From Nocardiopsis halotolerans DSM 44410 (GTDB taxonomy: Bacteria > Actinomycetota > Actinomycetes > Streptosporangiales > Streptosporangiaceae): DNA of 56,132 nt. Every line of letters starts with the position of its first letter. Position 1 is the stretch's first letter. The stretch is taken from NCBI RefSeq assembly GCF_000341065.1, contig NZ_ANAX01000207.1:16584-72715 (forward strand), written 5' to 3'. Shown here piece after piece: positions 26,975 to 36,090 of the stretch. Made by a program: the position numbers and the translations under genes. The notes under the pieces are model-generated. The model did no database searches. It worked only from the letters and a program-made list of their open reading frames with translations, and was not told where the DNA came from.

Positions 26975-29900
26975 ATGAGCCGTGTGCCGCACTCCCTCGA
27001 ACGCTTCGGACCGGCCACCCGGGCCTGGTTCGAACAGGCCTTCCCCGCAGGTCCCACGCCCGCGCAGGCCGGTGCCTGGGAGTCGGTCTCGCGGGGGCGG
27101 AACACACTGGTGGTGGCGCCGACCGGCTCGGGCAAGACCCTGTCGGCCTTCCTCTGGTCGCTGGACCGGCTGACCTCGGCGCCCGTCCCCGAGGACCGCG
27201 TCCGCCGCTGCCGTGTGCTGTACGTGTCCCCGCTCAAGGCCCTGGCGGTGGACGTGGAGCGCAACCTGCGCGTCCCGCTGGCCGGGATCGCCGACGCGGC
27301 GGCGTCGGCGGGCCGGGAGCTGTCCCCGGTCACCGTGGGGATCCGCACGGGCGACACCCCCGCCGACGAGCGGCGCAGGCTCGCCACCCGCCCGCCGGAC
27401 GTGCTCATCACCACCCCCGAGTCGCTGTTCCTGGTGCTCACCTCGCGCGCCAGGGAGGGGCTGGCGGGCGTGGAGACGGTCATCGTCGACGAGGTGCACG
27501 CGCTGGCGGGCACCAAGCGCGGAGCCCACCTGGCGCTGAGCCTGGAGCGGCTGGACGCCCTGCTGGACCGTCCCGCGCAGCGGATCGGACTGTCGGCGAC
27601 CGTGCGCCCGCCCGAGCTGGTGGCGGAGTACCTCGGCGGCGCCGACGTCGTCTCGCCGCCCGACTCCCCCGGCATGGACCTGAGCGTGGCGGTGCCCGTC
27701 CCCGACATGGAGGAGCCCGGCACGCCCGGGACCCGGACCCCGCCGTCCGACGGCGGGCCCCGGCCCGGCGGGTCCCTGTGGCCGCACGTGGAGCTGCGGG
27801 TCCTGGACCTGGTCGAGGCCCACCGGTCCACCATCGTGTTCACCAACGGCCGCCGCACCGCGGAGAGGCTGTGCGCCCGCGTCAACGACCTGTACGCCGA
27901 GCGGCACGGCCCGGGCCTGCCGCCCGAGGAGGTGCCCGCGCAGGTCATCGCCCAGTCCGGACGGAGCGGAGGCGGCCCTCCGGTGGTCGCGCGCGCCCAC
28001 CACGGCTCGATGTCCAAGGCCGAGCGGGCCCTGGTCGAGGACGACCTGAAGGCGGGGAGGCTGCGCTGCGTCGTGGCCACCTCCAGCCTGGAGCTGGGTG
28101 TGGACATGGGCGCGGTCGACCTGGTGGTGCAGGTGGCCTCACCTCCGTCGGTGGCCAGCGGCCTCCAGCGGATCGGCCGGGCGGGACACCAGGTCGGCGG
28201 GACCTCGCGCGGGGTCTTCCTGCCCCAGTTCCGGGGCGACCTGCTGACCACGGCCGTGGTGGTCGGGCGGATGCGCGAGGGCGGCATCGAACGCCTGGAG
28301 ACGCCGCGCAACCCCCTGGACGTGCTCTCCCAGCAGATCGTGGCGATGGCCGCCATGGACGACTGGCCGGTGGCCGACCTGGCCGCCCTGGTACGACGGG
28401 CCGCGCCGTTCCGCGACCTGGCCGACCCGGTGCTGGAGTCGGTCCTGGACATGCTGTCCGGGCGCTATCCCTCGGACGAGTTCGCCGAGCTGCGTCCGCG
28501 CGTGGTGTGGGACCGGGAGGCGGGCGTGCTGCGGGCCCGGCCCGGCGCGCAGCGGCTGGCGGTGGTCAGCGGCGGCACCATCCCGGACCGGGGCGTGTAC
28601 GGGGTGCACCTGGCCGCGGAGGGCGGGGCGTCCGCGCCGGGCCGGGCGCCCACCCGGGTCGGCGAGCTGGACGAGGAGATGGTCTACGAGTCGCGGGTGG
28701 GCGACGTGTTCGTGCTGGGGTCCACCTCGTGGCGGATCGAGTCGATCACCGCCGACCGGGTGCTGGTCTCCCCCGCGCCGGGGCGGCCGGGGCGGATGCC
28801 GTTCTGGAAGGCAGACGCCCAGGGGCGGCCCGTGGAGCTGGGCCGGGCGGTGGGCGCGCTGACCAGGGAGATCGCCGGGGCGGACGCGGAGGAGGCGCTG
28901 GCCCTGGCCGAGGAGGCGGGGCTGGACCGGTGGGCCGCGCGGAACCTGGTGGCGTACGTGGCCGACCAGAGGGAGGCCACCGGCCGGGTGCCCGACGACC
29001 GGACCGTGGTCGTCGAGCGCTTCCGCGACCAGGTCGGCGACTGGCGCGTGGTCGTCCACTCCCCCCTGGGCGCGCGGGTACACGCGCCGTGGGCGCTGGC
29101 GATCGCCCGCCGGATGCGGACGCGGTTCGGCGCGGACGCCCAGGTCGTGCACGGTGACGACGGGATCATGCTGCGGCTGCCGGACACCGGGGAGGGCGGG
29201 TGGGACCGGGCGGGCGACCTGGCCGACCTGGTGGCGCTGGACCCGGAGGAGGTGGAGGAGGCGGTCACCGACGAACTGCCCGGATCGGCGCTGTTCGCCG
29301 CCCGGTTCCGCGAGTGCGCGGCGCGGGCCCTGCTGCTGCCCCGCCAGCGTCCGGGCAGGCGGATGCCCCTGTGGCAGCAGAGGTTGCGGGCCTCGCACCT
29401 GCTGTCGGTGGCGGGCCGGTACGGGTCGTTCCCGATCGTGTTGGAGACGGTGCGCGAGTGCCTGCGGGACGTGTTCGACGTGCCCGCGCTGGTGGAGGTG
29501 CTCGCCGACCTCCGGTCCCGCCGGACGCGTGTGGTCGAGGTGCGCACGGAGGCGGCGTCGCCGTTCGCTCGCTCGCTGATGATGGAGTACACGGCGGCGT
29601 TCCTGTACGAGGGGGACGCCCCAGCGGCCGAACTGCGCGCGCAGGCGCTGACCCTGGACCAGTCGCTGCTGGCCGACCTGCTGGGGGAGGCGGATCTGCG
29701 GGAGCTGCTCGACCCCGGGGTGGTGGACCGGGTCGGCGCGCTGTTGCAGCGGACCGCCGAGGGGGCGGGGGTCGCGGACGCGGAGGGCGCCGCGGACCTG
29801 CTGCGCGAGGTGGGCCCGCTGACCACGGAGGAGGCCGCAGCGCGCGGCGTCCGGCGGGAGTGGCTGGAGCGGTTGGGGTCCGCGGGGCGGGTGGTGCGGA

Positions 29901-31519
29901 TGGCCGTCGCGGGCGCCGAACGCTGGTGCGCGGTGGAGGACGTGGCGCGGCTGCGGGACGCGTTGGGCGCCGAGCCGCCCGCCGGTGTTCCGGGAGCCCT
30001 CCTGGAGCCGGTGGCCGCGCCGACGCGCGACCTGGTGTCGCGCCACGCGCGCACGCACGGGCCGTTCACCTCCGGTGAGGCCGCGGCGCGCCTGGGTCTG
30101 GGTGTGGACGTGGTGGAGGGCGTGCTGCGGGAGCTGTCCCGGGAGGGGCGGGTGTCCCACGGCGGATTCCGTCCGGGCGGGACGGGCGCCGAGTGGTGCG
30201 ACGCCGACGTGCTGCGCCGGTTGCGGCGCGGATCGATCGCGCGTCTGCGGCGGGAGGTGGAACCGGTCGACCAGGCCGCCCTGGCCCGGTTCTCGCCGCT
30301 GTGGCAGCGCGCCGTGCCGGGTGAGCGGTGGCGCGGGCCGGACGCGGTGTTCGAGGCGGTGGAGTCGCTGCGGGGCGCGGCGGTGGCGGCGTCGGCGCTG
30401 GAGTCGCTGGTGCTGCCCGCCCGGGTGGAGGGCTACGCGCCCCACCGGTTGGACGCGTTGACGCAGGCGGGCGAGGTGGTCTGGGCCGGGGCGGGTGCGC
30501 TTCCCCATGGGGACGGGTGGGTCCACCTGGTGCCGGCCGACGAGGCGGCCCTGCTGCTGCCCGAGCCGGTCCCTCCGGAGGAGGGGACGCTGGCCGCCAC
30601 GGTGCTGGAGGTCCTGCGCGAGGGCGGCGCGCTGTTCTTCCGTGACGTCGCCGACCGCGCCTCACGTGCGGCGGGCGGTGCGGCGGTGTCGGACGGGGAC
30701 CTGGTCGCGGCGCTGTGGGAACTGGTGTGGTCGGGCTGTGTCACCAACGACACCCTCGCCCCGCTGCGGGCCGTGCTGGGGTCGGGGGCCGCGCCGCGCC
30801 GTGCGCCGTCCCGGTCGGGGCGCCTGTCGCGTCCGGTGCTGCCGACCCGGTCGGGCCCTCCCACCGCCGGGGGCCGGTGGTGGGTCCTGCCCGAGCGGGA
30901 GACCGATCCCACCAGGCGCGTCCTGGCCCGTCTGGAGGCGCGACTGGAGCGCCGGGGTGTGCTGGTGCGTGGTCACCAGGGAGGACGGATCTCCCAGGAC
31001 GAGTACCGGGTGCTGCGGACGTTGGAGGAGTCGGGCCGGGTGCGTCGCGGCTACTTCGTGGAGGGGTTGGGCGGGGCCCAGTTCGCCCTGCCCGGGGCGG
31101 TGGACCGGTTGCGGGCGCTGTCCGACGAGCGCGGCACGGCGGCGCCCGTGGTGCTGGCGGCGACCGATCCGGCGAACCCGTTCGGCACGGACCTGGCCTG
31201 GCCGCGGGGGCCGGAGGAGGCGGGGGACGATCGGCGGGCCCGGCCCGGGCGGGTGGCGGGCGCCCTGGTGGTGGTCGACGGCGGGCGGCCGACCCTGTAC
31301 GCGGGCCGGGGCGGCCGTTCGGTGCTGACGTTCGGTTCTCCTCCGGGCCTGCTGGAGCGGGCGGCCGGTGCCCTGGCCGCGGCGGTGCGGGACGGCCGTG
31401 CGGGGCCGTTGACGGTGGAGCGCGCGAACGGGGTGGAGGTGTTCGGGACGCCGGTGGACGCCGCGCTCGTGGCGGCGGGGTTCCACGTCACTCCGAAGGG
31501 GCTGCGTCTGCGTCCCTAG
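26975..31519 (+). CDS. lhr: Lhr (large helicase-related) ATP-dependent helicase
   Basis: Superfamily 2 DNA helicase, 1,514 residues, the usual length for Lhr, often induced by DNA damage in actinobacteria. The N-terminal RecA-like domains hold APTGSGKTLSAF (Walker A, about 48), VDEVHALAGTKRGAHL (DEVH box), GLSATV, TIVFTNGRRTAERL and QRIGRAGHQ (motif VI). After about residue 550 comes the winged-helix and Lhr core. The C-terminal part (from about residue 850) is the family's long tail. The ATG at 26975 has no clear ribosome site. It diverges from the DUF3046-recA side, so both repair units share one spacer. Confidence 0.95.
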   Translation: MSRVPHSLERFGPATRAWFEQAFPAGPTPAQAGAWESVSRGRNTLVVAPTGSGKTLSAFLWSLDRLTSAPVPEDRVRRCRVLYVSPLKALAVDVERNLRVPLAGIADAAASAGRELSPVTVGIRTGDTPADERRRLATRPPDVLITTPESLFLVLTSRAREGLAGVETVIVDEVHALAGTKRGAHLALSLERLDALLDRPAQRIGLSATVRPPELVAEYLGGADVVSPPDSPGMDLSVAVPVPDMEEPGTPGTRTPPSDGGPRPGGSLWPHVELRVLDLVEAHRSTIVFTNGRRTAERLCARVNDLYAERHGPGLPPEEVPAQVIAQSGRSGGGPPVVARAHHGSMSKAERALVEDDLKAGRLRCVVATSSLELGVDMGAVDLVVQVASPPSVASGLQRIGRAGHQVGGTSRGVFLPQFRGDLLTTAVVVGRMREGGIERLETPRNPLDVLSQQIVAMAAMDDWPVADLAALVRRAAPFRDLADPVLESVLDMLSGRYPSDEFAELRPRVVWDREAGVLRARPGAQRLAVVSGGTIPDRGVYGVHLAAEGGASAPGRAPTRVGELDEEMVYESRVGDVFVLGSTSWRIESITADRVLVSPAPGRPGRMPFWKADAQGRPVELGRAVGALTREIAGADAEEALALAEEAGLDRWAARNLVAYVADQREATGRVPDDRTVVVERFRDQVGDWRVVVHSPLGARVHAPWALAIARRMRTRFGADAQVVHGDDGIMLRLPDTGEGGWDRAGDLADLVALDPEEVEEAVTDELPGSALFAARFRECAARALLLPRQRPGRRMPLWQQRLRASHLLSVAGRYGSFPIVLETVRECLRDVFDVPALVEVLADLRSRRTRVVEVRTEAASPFARSLMMEYTAAFLYEGDAPAAELRAQALTLDQSLLADLLGEADLRELLDPGVVDRVGALLQRTAEGAGVADAEGAADLLREVGPLTTEEAAARGVRREWLERLGSAGRVVRMAVAGAERWCAVEDVARLRDALGAEPPAGVPGALLEPVAAPTRDLVSRHARTHGPFTSGEAAARLGLGVDVVEGVLRELSREGRVSHGGFRPGGTGAEWCDADVLRRLRRGSIARLRREVEPVDQAALARFSPLWQRAVPGERWRGPDAVFEAVESLRGAAVAASALESLVLPARVEGYAPHRLDALTQAGEVVWAGAGALPHGDGWVHLVPADEAALLLPEPVPPEEGTLAATVLEVLREGGALFFRDVADRASRAAGGAAVSDGDLVAALWELVWSGCVTNDTLAPLRAVLGSGAAPRRAPSRSGRLSRPVLPTRSGPPTAGGRWWVLPERETDPTRRVLARLEARLERRGVLVRGHQGGRISQDEYRVLRTLEESGRVRRGYFVEGLGGAQFALPGAVDRLRALSDERGTAAPVVLAATDPANPFGTDLAWPRGPEEAGDDRRARPGRVAGALVVVDGGRPTLYAGRGGRSVLTFGSPPGLLERAAGALAAAVRDGRAGPLTVERANGVEVFGTPVDAALVAAGFHVTPKGLRLRP

Positions 31520-31611
31520 CCCGTGTGGGACGCAGAAAACCGCTGGCCGGAACGCTCCGTCCCGGACAGGATGGCGTCCGCGTCCACGAGGTACGAGCAC
31601 GAGGGGGAAGC

Positions 31612-32127
31612 GTGGGAGCCAGGGGAATCCGACCGATGCTGCCGGAGGACGAGCCGCGCGCGGTGGAGGTGTCGTTGGCGGCGGACACGGTGTTCGCCGG
31701 AGCCGGTGTGGTCCTGCCGCCCGACGACCCCCGCGGGATGCTGGCGCACGCGGAGCGTGTCCTGGTGGCCGACGACCCGGTGACGGGTGATCCCGTGGTC
31801 GGCCTGGCCGCGACCGTGACCGTGGACGGCCGCCCGCACCTGGAGCAGCTCGCCGTGCACCCGGACCACGGAAGGCGCGGGGTCGGCGGCGCCCTGCTGG
31901 AGGAGGTGTGCGCCGAGTCCGGGGCCGCCGGACACACCCGCCTGACCCTCACCACCTTCCGCGACCTGCCGTGGAACGGCCCCTGGTACGCGGATCGGGG
32001 TTTCACCGTCCTGCCCCGGCCGGAGTGGGGTCCCGGCCTGGAGCGCCTGTGGGAGGCCGAGGAGCGGGCGGGGATCCGGGTGCTCCCGCGCGTGGTGATG
32101 GTGCGGGAGCTGCCCCGACCGACCTGA
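31612..32127 (+). CDS. GNAT family N-acetyltransferase
   Basis: Predicted acetyl-CoA-dependent acetyltransferase of 171 residues. The acetyl-CoA loop is in QLAVHPDHGRRGVGGALLEE (R-R-G-V-G-G), followed by LTLTTFRDLPWNGPWYADRG, the motif B region. The start is the GTG at 31612, placed after GGGGGAAG. The substrate cannot be told. It lies after lhr in the same direction, and a 13-bp hairpin terminator follows. Confidence 0.88.
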   Translation: MGARGIRPMLPEDEPRAVEVSLAADTVFAGAGVVLPPDDPRGMLAHAERVLVADDPVTGDPVVGLAATVTVDGRPHLEQLAVHPDHGRRGVGGALLEEVCAESGAAGHTRLTLTTFRDLPWNGPWYADRGFTVLPRPEWGPGLERLWEAEERAGIRVLPRVVMVRELPRPT

Positions 32128-32150
32128 GCGTTCTCCCCGGCGGGAGTCCG

Positions 32151-32188
32151 CTGTGTCCCGGCCGGGTGAGGGAGGGGCCGGGACACAG
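32151..32188. terminator. Bidirectional hairpin between GNAT and ROK genes
   Basis: Perfect 13-bp stem CTGTGTCCCGGCC (32151-32163) with 32176-32188 and a 12-base loop. It lies between two convergent genes. Confidence 0.7.
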
Positions 32189-32276
32189 GGGGCGGCCAGG
32201 GGTCAGGCTGCCGCCTCTGGAGGACGTGTGCCCTGGTCAGAGCTTTGGGAGGGCTCCCATAGGAGGGGCCGACGTG

Positions 32277-33491
32277 TCAGACGGTGGAGGAGAAGACGTC
32301 CTCCCGGGCGCGTTCGAGGGCGTGCAGGAGCGCCCCGCGCACGACCGGGCTGCCCTCCACACCGCCCAGGGCGACCTCGGTGGCGTTGGGGGCGATGCGC
32401 CTCGTGGCCGCCTGGACCCGTTCGGCGAGCTTCGTACCCCCCGCACGGGCGACGTCCCCTCCGAGCACCACCAGACCGGGGTCGAGGATGACGGTGACGG
32501 CGGCGACCCCGCGGGCCAGGCGCTCGGCGAAGGCGTCCAGGAAGGCGTCCCCCTCGGGGGTGCCCGCCGCGGAGGCCGCCGCGACGACCTCGGTGACGTC
32601 GGTGCCCTCGATGCCGTACCCGGCGGCGAGCTCGACCACCTGACCGGCCTTGACCAGCGCCTGGAACCCGTGGGGCAGCTCGCGGCTGGCGCCGTCGCGC
32701 AGGGACTCGTAGCCGCCGGACAGCCCCACGTCGGTGGGCATGGGGGCCCCGGGCACGGGCAGGTACCCGATCTCGCCCGCGCCGCCGGAGCGTCCCCGGT
32801 GGATACGGCCGTCGATCATGGTGGACATGCCGACACCGCCGTTGGCGCTGAGCCAGATGAGGACGAACTCGGCCACGCCCACCGCCGCACCCTCGGAGTG
32901 CTCCGCCAGGGCGGCCAGGTTGACGTCGTTCTCGATCATGACCGACCTCTTGAGATCGGCGCGCAGGGCCTCCAGAATGCCCTCATGCCAGGACATCAGG
33001 TCGAAGGAGAACCGGATGTCGCCCGTGCGCGGATCGACGACGCCGGGTGTGCCGATGACGCAGGCACGAACCTTGTCCAGGGGGATTCCCGTGGTGTCGA
33101 CCAGGCGCATCACGGCGGTGTGGACGAGTGCCACGGGATCGTCGGACGCGCTGGGGTCGACGGCGACGTCACCGACGATGTCGCCGGTGATGTCGGCGAT
33201 CGTCGCGGTCACCCTCCGCGCGCTGACGTCCAGAACGGCGACGTAGGCGCTCTCGGGCACCACCGCGTACAGGGCCGCGTTGGGCCCCCTGCCCCCCGCC
33301 TGACTACCCACCACCCGCACCAGGTCCCGCTCCTCCAGTCGCGCGAGCAACTGGGAGGCGGTCACCTTGGAAAGACCGGTCCGCGTGCCCAACTGCGTTC
33401 TGGTCAAGGGCCCCGCGGACAGCAGTAGTTCCAGTGCCGCGCGGTCGTTGAGCTGGCGCAGCAGCCGGGGAGTCCCCGGACGTTGAGACAT
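32277..33491 (-). CDS. ROK family transcriptional repressor (CsnR-like)
   Basis: Sugar-responsive repressor of 404 residues. The N-terminal winged helix (about 10-60: AALELLLSAGPLTRTQLGTR and GLSKVTASQLLARLEE) precedes an ROK sugar-binding domain with VIGTPGVVD and SANGGVGMSTMIDG. The usual Zn motif CxCGxxGCxE after GEIGYLPV is absent, and the protein has only one cysteine. The ATG at 33491 follows GAGGTG. It is divergent from a transporter operon, and between them lies a palindrome identical to the known CsnR box, so it probably represses that operon and itself until amino-sugar oligomers are present. Confidence 0.9.
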   Translation of the reverse strand: MSQRPGTPRLLRQLNDRAALELLLSAGPLTRTQLGTRTGLSKVTASQLLARLEERDLVRVVGSQAGGRGPNAALYAVVPESAYVAVLDVSARRVTATIADITGDIVGDVAVDPSASDDPVALVHTAVMRLVDTTGIPLDKVRACVIGTPGVVDPRTGDIRFSFDLMSWHEGILEALRADLKRSVMIENDVNLAALAEHSEGAAVGVAEFVLIWLSANGGVGMSTMIDGRIHRGRSGGAGEIGYLPVPGAPMPTDVGLSGGYESLRDGASRELPHGFQALVKAGQVVELAAGYGIEGTDVTEVVAAASAAGTPEGDAFLDAFAERLARGVAAVTVILDPGLVVLGGDVARAGGTKLAERVQAATRRIAPNATEVALGGVEGSPVVRGALLHALERAREDVFSSTV

Positions 33492-33519
33492 AACCGTGAC
33501 ACCTCACCCTGTTTTTATT

Positions 33520-33532
33520 AGGAAAGTTTCCT
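33520..33532. promoter_or_regulatory. CsnR-box-like operator
   Basis: The 13-bp palindrome AGGAAAGTTTCCT lies in an AT-rich 30-base patch between the divergent ROK gene and the transporter operon. It equals the box reported for the Streptomyces chitosanase repressor CsnR. The spacer 33492-33743 holds no gene. Confidence 0.75.
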
Positions 33533-33743
33533 GTTAATTTAGCTCACAACCTCACAGGAGGTCACGTCCTGGCAGGCCCGCTCCGGGCCCTTCCGGTACC
33601 CGCGCCGGCGGGGCGGCCAACGTGCTATCCCAGCACAACCCCCACAAAGACGTCGAGCCGCCGGGTGGTCCCACGATCATCCCAGGTCGGTTCGAGCACA
33701 GGCGTCGCACCCCGGCGCGTCGTGCGAAGGGAGAAAGATACAG

Positions 33744-35009
33744 ATGAGGTTTCCCAAGATCGCAGCGGCCACGGCCGTGGTCCTGCTCGCCTCCGCGTGC
33801 GGTGGTGGCTCCGGTGACGGCGGTGAGGCCGACAGCCTGACCGTCTGGGTCATGGGCACCTCCCAGGACCCCCTCGTCGAGTACTTCGACGACGCCGAGT
33901 CCCGCTTCCAGGAGAGCCACCCTGGCGTCTCGGTCGAGGTCGAGTTCATCCCGTGGCCCGACGCGCAGCAGTCCATCACCAACGCCCTCGCCGGAGGCGA
34001 CGCCCCCGACGTGCTGGAGGTCGGCAACGACCAGGTCGCGAACTGGGCCTCTCAGGGCGCCCTGATGGACATCACCGAGCAGGTCGGGGGCTGGGACGCC
34101 GCCGCGGGCATCGACGAGAACGCCCTGGAGTCCGGCACCTACGAGGGCGTCCAGTACGGCGTCCCGTGGTTCTCCGGCGTGCGCACCCTGTTCTACCGGG
34201 CGGACTGGCTGGAGGAGCTCGGCATGGAGCCGCCCGAGACCTGGGACGAGCTCGTCGAGGTCGCCGAGGCCATCGAGGGGGAGTACGACGTCCCCGGCTT
34301 CGCCGCGCCGACCGACTTCACCAACGGCATCGCCAGCTTCGTCTGGAGCAACGGCGGCGAGATCGCGACGCAGAACGGCGACGAGTGGGAGGGCCAGCTC
34401 ACCGACCCTGCCACCATGGAGGCTCTCGAGTTCTACGCGAGTCTGACCACCGACGGCATCTCGCCGCAGGAGTACGTCGGCCAGAACGAGCTCATCGCCC
34501 TGGCCGACATGGCCAACAGCGAGCTGGGCATGTACATCGACGGCGGCTGGGCGCTCACCTCGATGGAGGAGCAGGCGGCCGACCCCGCCGTCGTCGAGAA
34601 CATCGCCGCCGCGCCCATCCCGGGCGCCGACGGCATGGCCCCAGCCCTAGCGGGCGGCTCCGCCCTGACGGTGTTCTCCACCACCGAGCACCCGGACCTG
34701 GCCTTCGACCTGCTGACCGTCCTCGGCGACGAGGAGGGCGGCCAGGGCTACGCCGACGTCGGCGGCTTCTTCCCGGCCTACCCGCATCTGCTCGAGGAGT
34801 ACAAGGAGGACCCGGATCGCGCGGCGGCCGCCACGCAGATGCAGAGCATCCGGTACTTCCCGACCACCCCGCGCTGGACCGCGGCCGACCAGGACGGCAA
34901 GATCCTGCCGAGCGCCATGCTGGAGATCGTGCAGGGGGGCGACCCCGAGGAGGTCCTGTCGGCGGCCAACGAGGAGCTCACCACGATCCTCAACGAGCCG
35001 GTCGAGTAG
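33744..35009 (+). CDS. CUT1 sugar ABC transporter, substrate-binding lipoprotein
   Basis: Extracellular sugar-binding lipoprotein of 421 residues. The signal peptide ends with LASAC (Cys19), followed by a Gly-rich linker. The type 1 solute-binding fold begins LTVWVMGTSQDPLVEYF, with DAPDVLEVGNDQVANWA and FSGVRTLFYRADWLEELGM. The ATG at 33744 follows GGGAGAAAG. It heads a four-gene operon with two permeases and a GH3 enzyme. The CsnR box points to chitosan or glucosamine oligomers, but sequence alone does not fix the sugar. Confidence 0.92.
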   Translation: MRFPKIAAATAVVLLASACGGGSGDGGEADSLTVWVMGTSQDPLVEYFDDAESRFQESHPGVSVEVEFIPWPDAQQSITNALAGGDAPDVLEVGNDQVANWASQGALMDITEQVGGWDAAAGIDENALESGTYEGVQYGVPWFSGVRTLFYRADWLEELGMEPPETWDELVEVAEAIEGEYDVPGFAAPTDFTNGIASFVWSNGGEIATQNGDEWEGQLTDPATMEALEFYASLTTDGISPQEYVGQNELIALADMANSELGMYIDGGWALTSMEEQAADPAVVENIAAAPIPGADGMAPALAGGSALTVFSTTEHPDLAFDLLTVLGDEEGGQGYADVGGFFPAYPHLLEEYKEDPDRAAAATQMQSIRYFPTTPRWTAADQDGKILPSAMLEIVQGGDPEEVLSAANEELTTILNEPVE

Positions 35010-35039
35010 TCCGTACCGCCTCACTGAGTAGAGCTGTGC

Positions 35040-35065
35040 GCGGGCGGGGTACCCACCCCGCCCGC
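35040..35065 (+). terminator. Intercistronic hairpin between binding protein and permease
   Basis: Perfect 11-bp stem GCGGGCGGGGT (35040-35050) with 35055-35065 and loop ACCC, about 30 bases after the binding-protein stop. It likely reduces expression of the permeases relative to the binding protein, as in the glu operon. Confidence 0.6.
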
Positions 35066-35097
35066 CGCGGTCGGCCCACGCCTCGATTGAGAAGACC

Positions 35098-36090
35098 ATG
35101 GCACAAACCGTCGAACCCAGGACCGCGCGCGGGCGCGGGGAGGCCGCTCCGGCCCCCGTCTCCAAGATCGCCCCGCGCCGCCGCAAACTGCCCATTCCCT
35201 ACCTGCTCATCGGCCCAGCCCTGATCCTCCTCGCGATCGTGCTGCTGTGGCCGATCGTGCAGATGGTGTGGTACTCGTTCACCGACTTCACCACACGCAA
35301 CCTCCTGCCGAACCAGCCCGGGCCGACCTGGAACGGCTTCTCCCACTACCAGACGCTCCTGAGCGACCCCGAGTTCTGGACGATCCTGCGCAACACCGTC
35401 GTGGTCTGCGTCCTGATGGTCGGTATCACGATGGTGCTGGGCACTCTCGTGGGGCTGTTGCTGCACAAGCTCCCCAAGTGGTTCGCGGGGTTCGTGTCCA
35501 TCGGCATGATGCTCGCCTGGGCCACCCCGGCGCTGAGCGCCTCCCTGGTCTTCCGCTGGCTGTTCCTGCCGGAGCGGGGGCTGGTCAACGTCACCCTGGA
35601 CTCACTGCCGGACTGGCTGGTGGGCAGCGGATGGCTGGACTACAACTGGTTCCTCGAACCGCTCCCGCTGTTCTCGATCCTCATCACGGTGATCGTCTGG
35701 CAGTCCTTCCCCTTCATCGCCGTCTCCGTGCTCGCCGGGCTCAAGAGCATCCCGGACGAGCTGTACGAGGCCGCGCGGATGGACGGCGCGAGCGCCTGGA
35801 AGGCCTTCTGGAACGTCACGTTCCCGATGCTGCGCCCGCTGTTCGCCCTGCTCCTGATCCTCCAGATCATCTGGGACCTGCGGGTGTTCACGCAGCTGTA
35901 CATCCTGGCGAACAGCTTCCAGAACAAGGACGTCTACCTGCTCTCGTACTACATCTACCAGCAGGGCTTCAGCGCCAGCCCGGCCAACTACGGCATGGGT
36001 TCGGCGATCGCGGTGGTCATGACCGTGATGATCCTCTTCGTCACCGCGTACTACCTGCGCATCATGATCCGCCAGGGGGAGACCCGATGA
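35098..36090 (+). CDS. CUT1 sugar ABC transporter permease (MalF-like)
   Basis: Inner-membrane permease of 330 residues. A basic N-terminus is followed by a membrane segment at about 40-60 (LLIGPALILLAIVLLWPIVQ) and several more. The ATPase-contact EAA loop is ELYEAARMDGASAWKAF, followed by NVTFPMLRPLFALLL. Its stop overlaps the start of the next gene (ATGA). No ATPase is encoded in the operon; CUT1 systems of actinomycetes commonly share MsiK, encoded elsewhere. Confidence 0.92.
   Translation: MAQTVEPRTARGRGEAAPAPVSKIAPRRRKLPIPYLLIGPALILLAIVLLWPIVQMVWYSFTDFTTRNLLPNQPGPTWNGFSHYQTLLSDPEFWTILRNTVVVCVLMVGITMVLGTLVGLLLHKLPKWFAGFVSIGMMLAWATPALSASLVFRWLFLPERGLVNVTLDSLPDWLVGSGWLDYNWFLEPLPLFSILITVIVWQSFPFIAVSVLAGLKSIPDELYEAARMDGASAWKAFWNVTFPMLRPLFALLLILQIIWDLRVFTQLYILANSFQNKDVYLLSYYIYQQGFSASPANYGMGSAIAVVMTVMILFVTAYYLRIMIRQGETR

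Noticed and set aside
28139-30526. A 795-residue leftward frame inside lhr
   Set aside because: Fully antisense to lhr with no recognisable motif.
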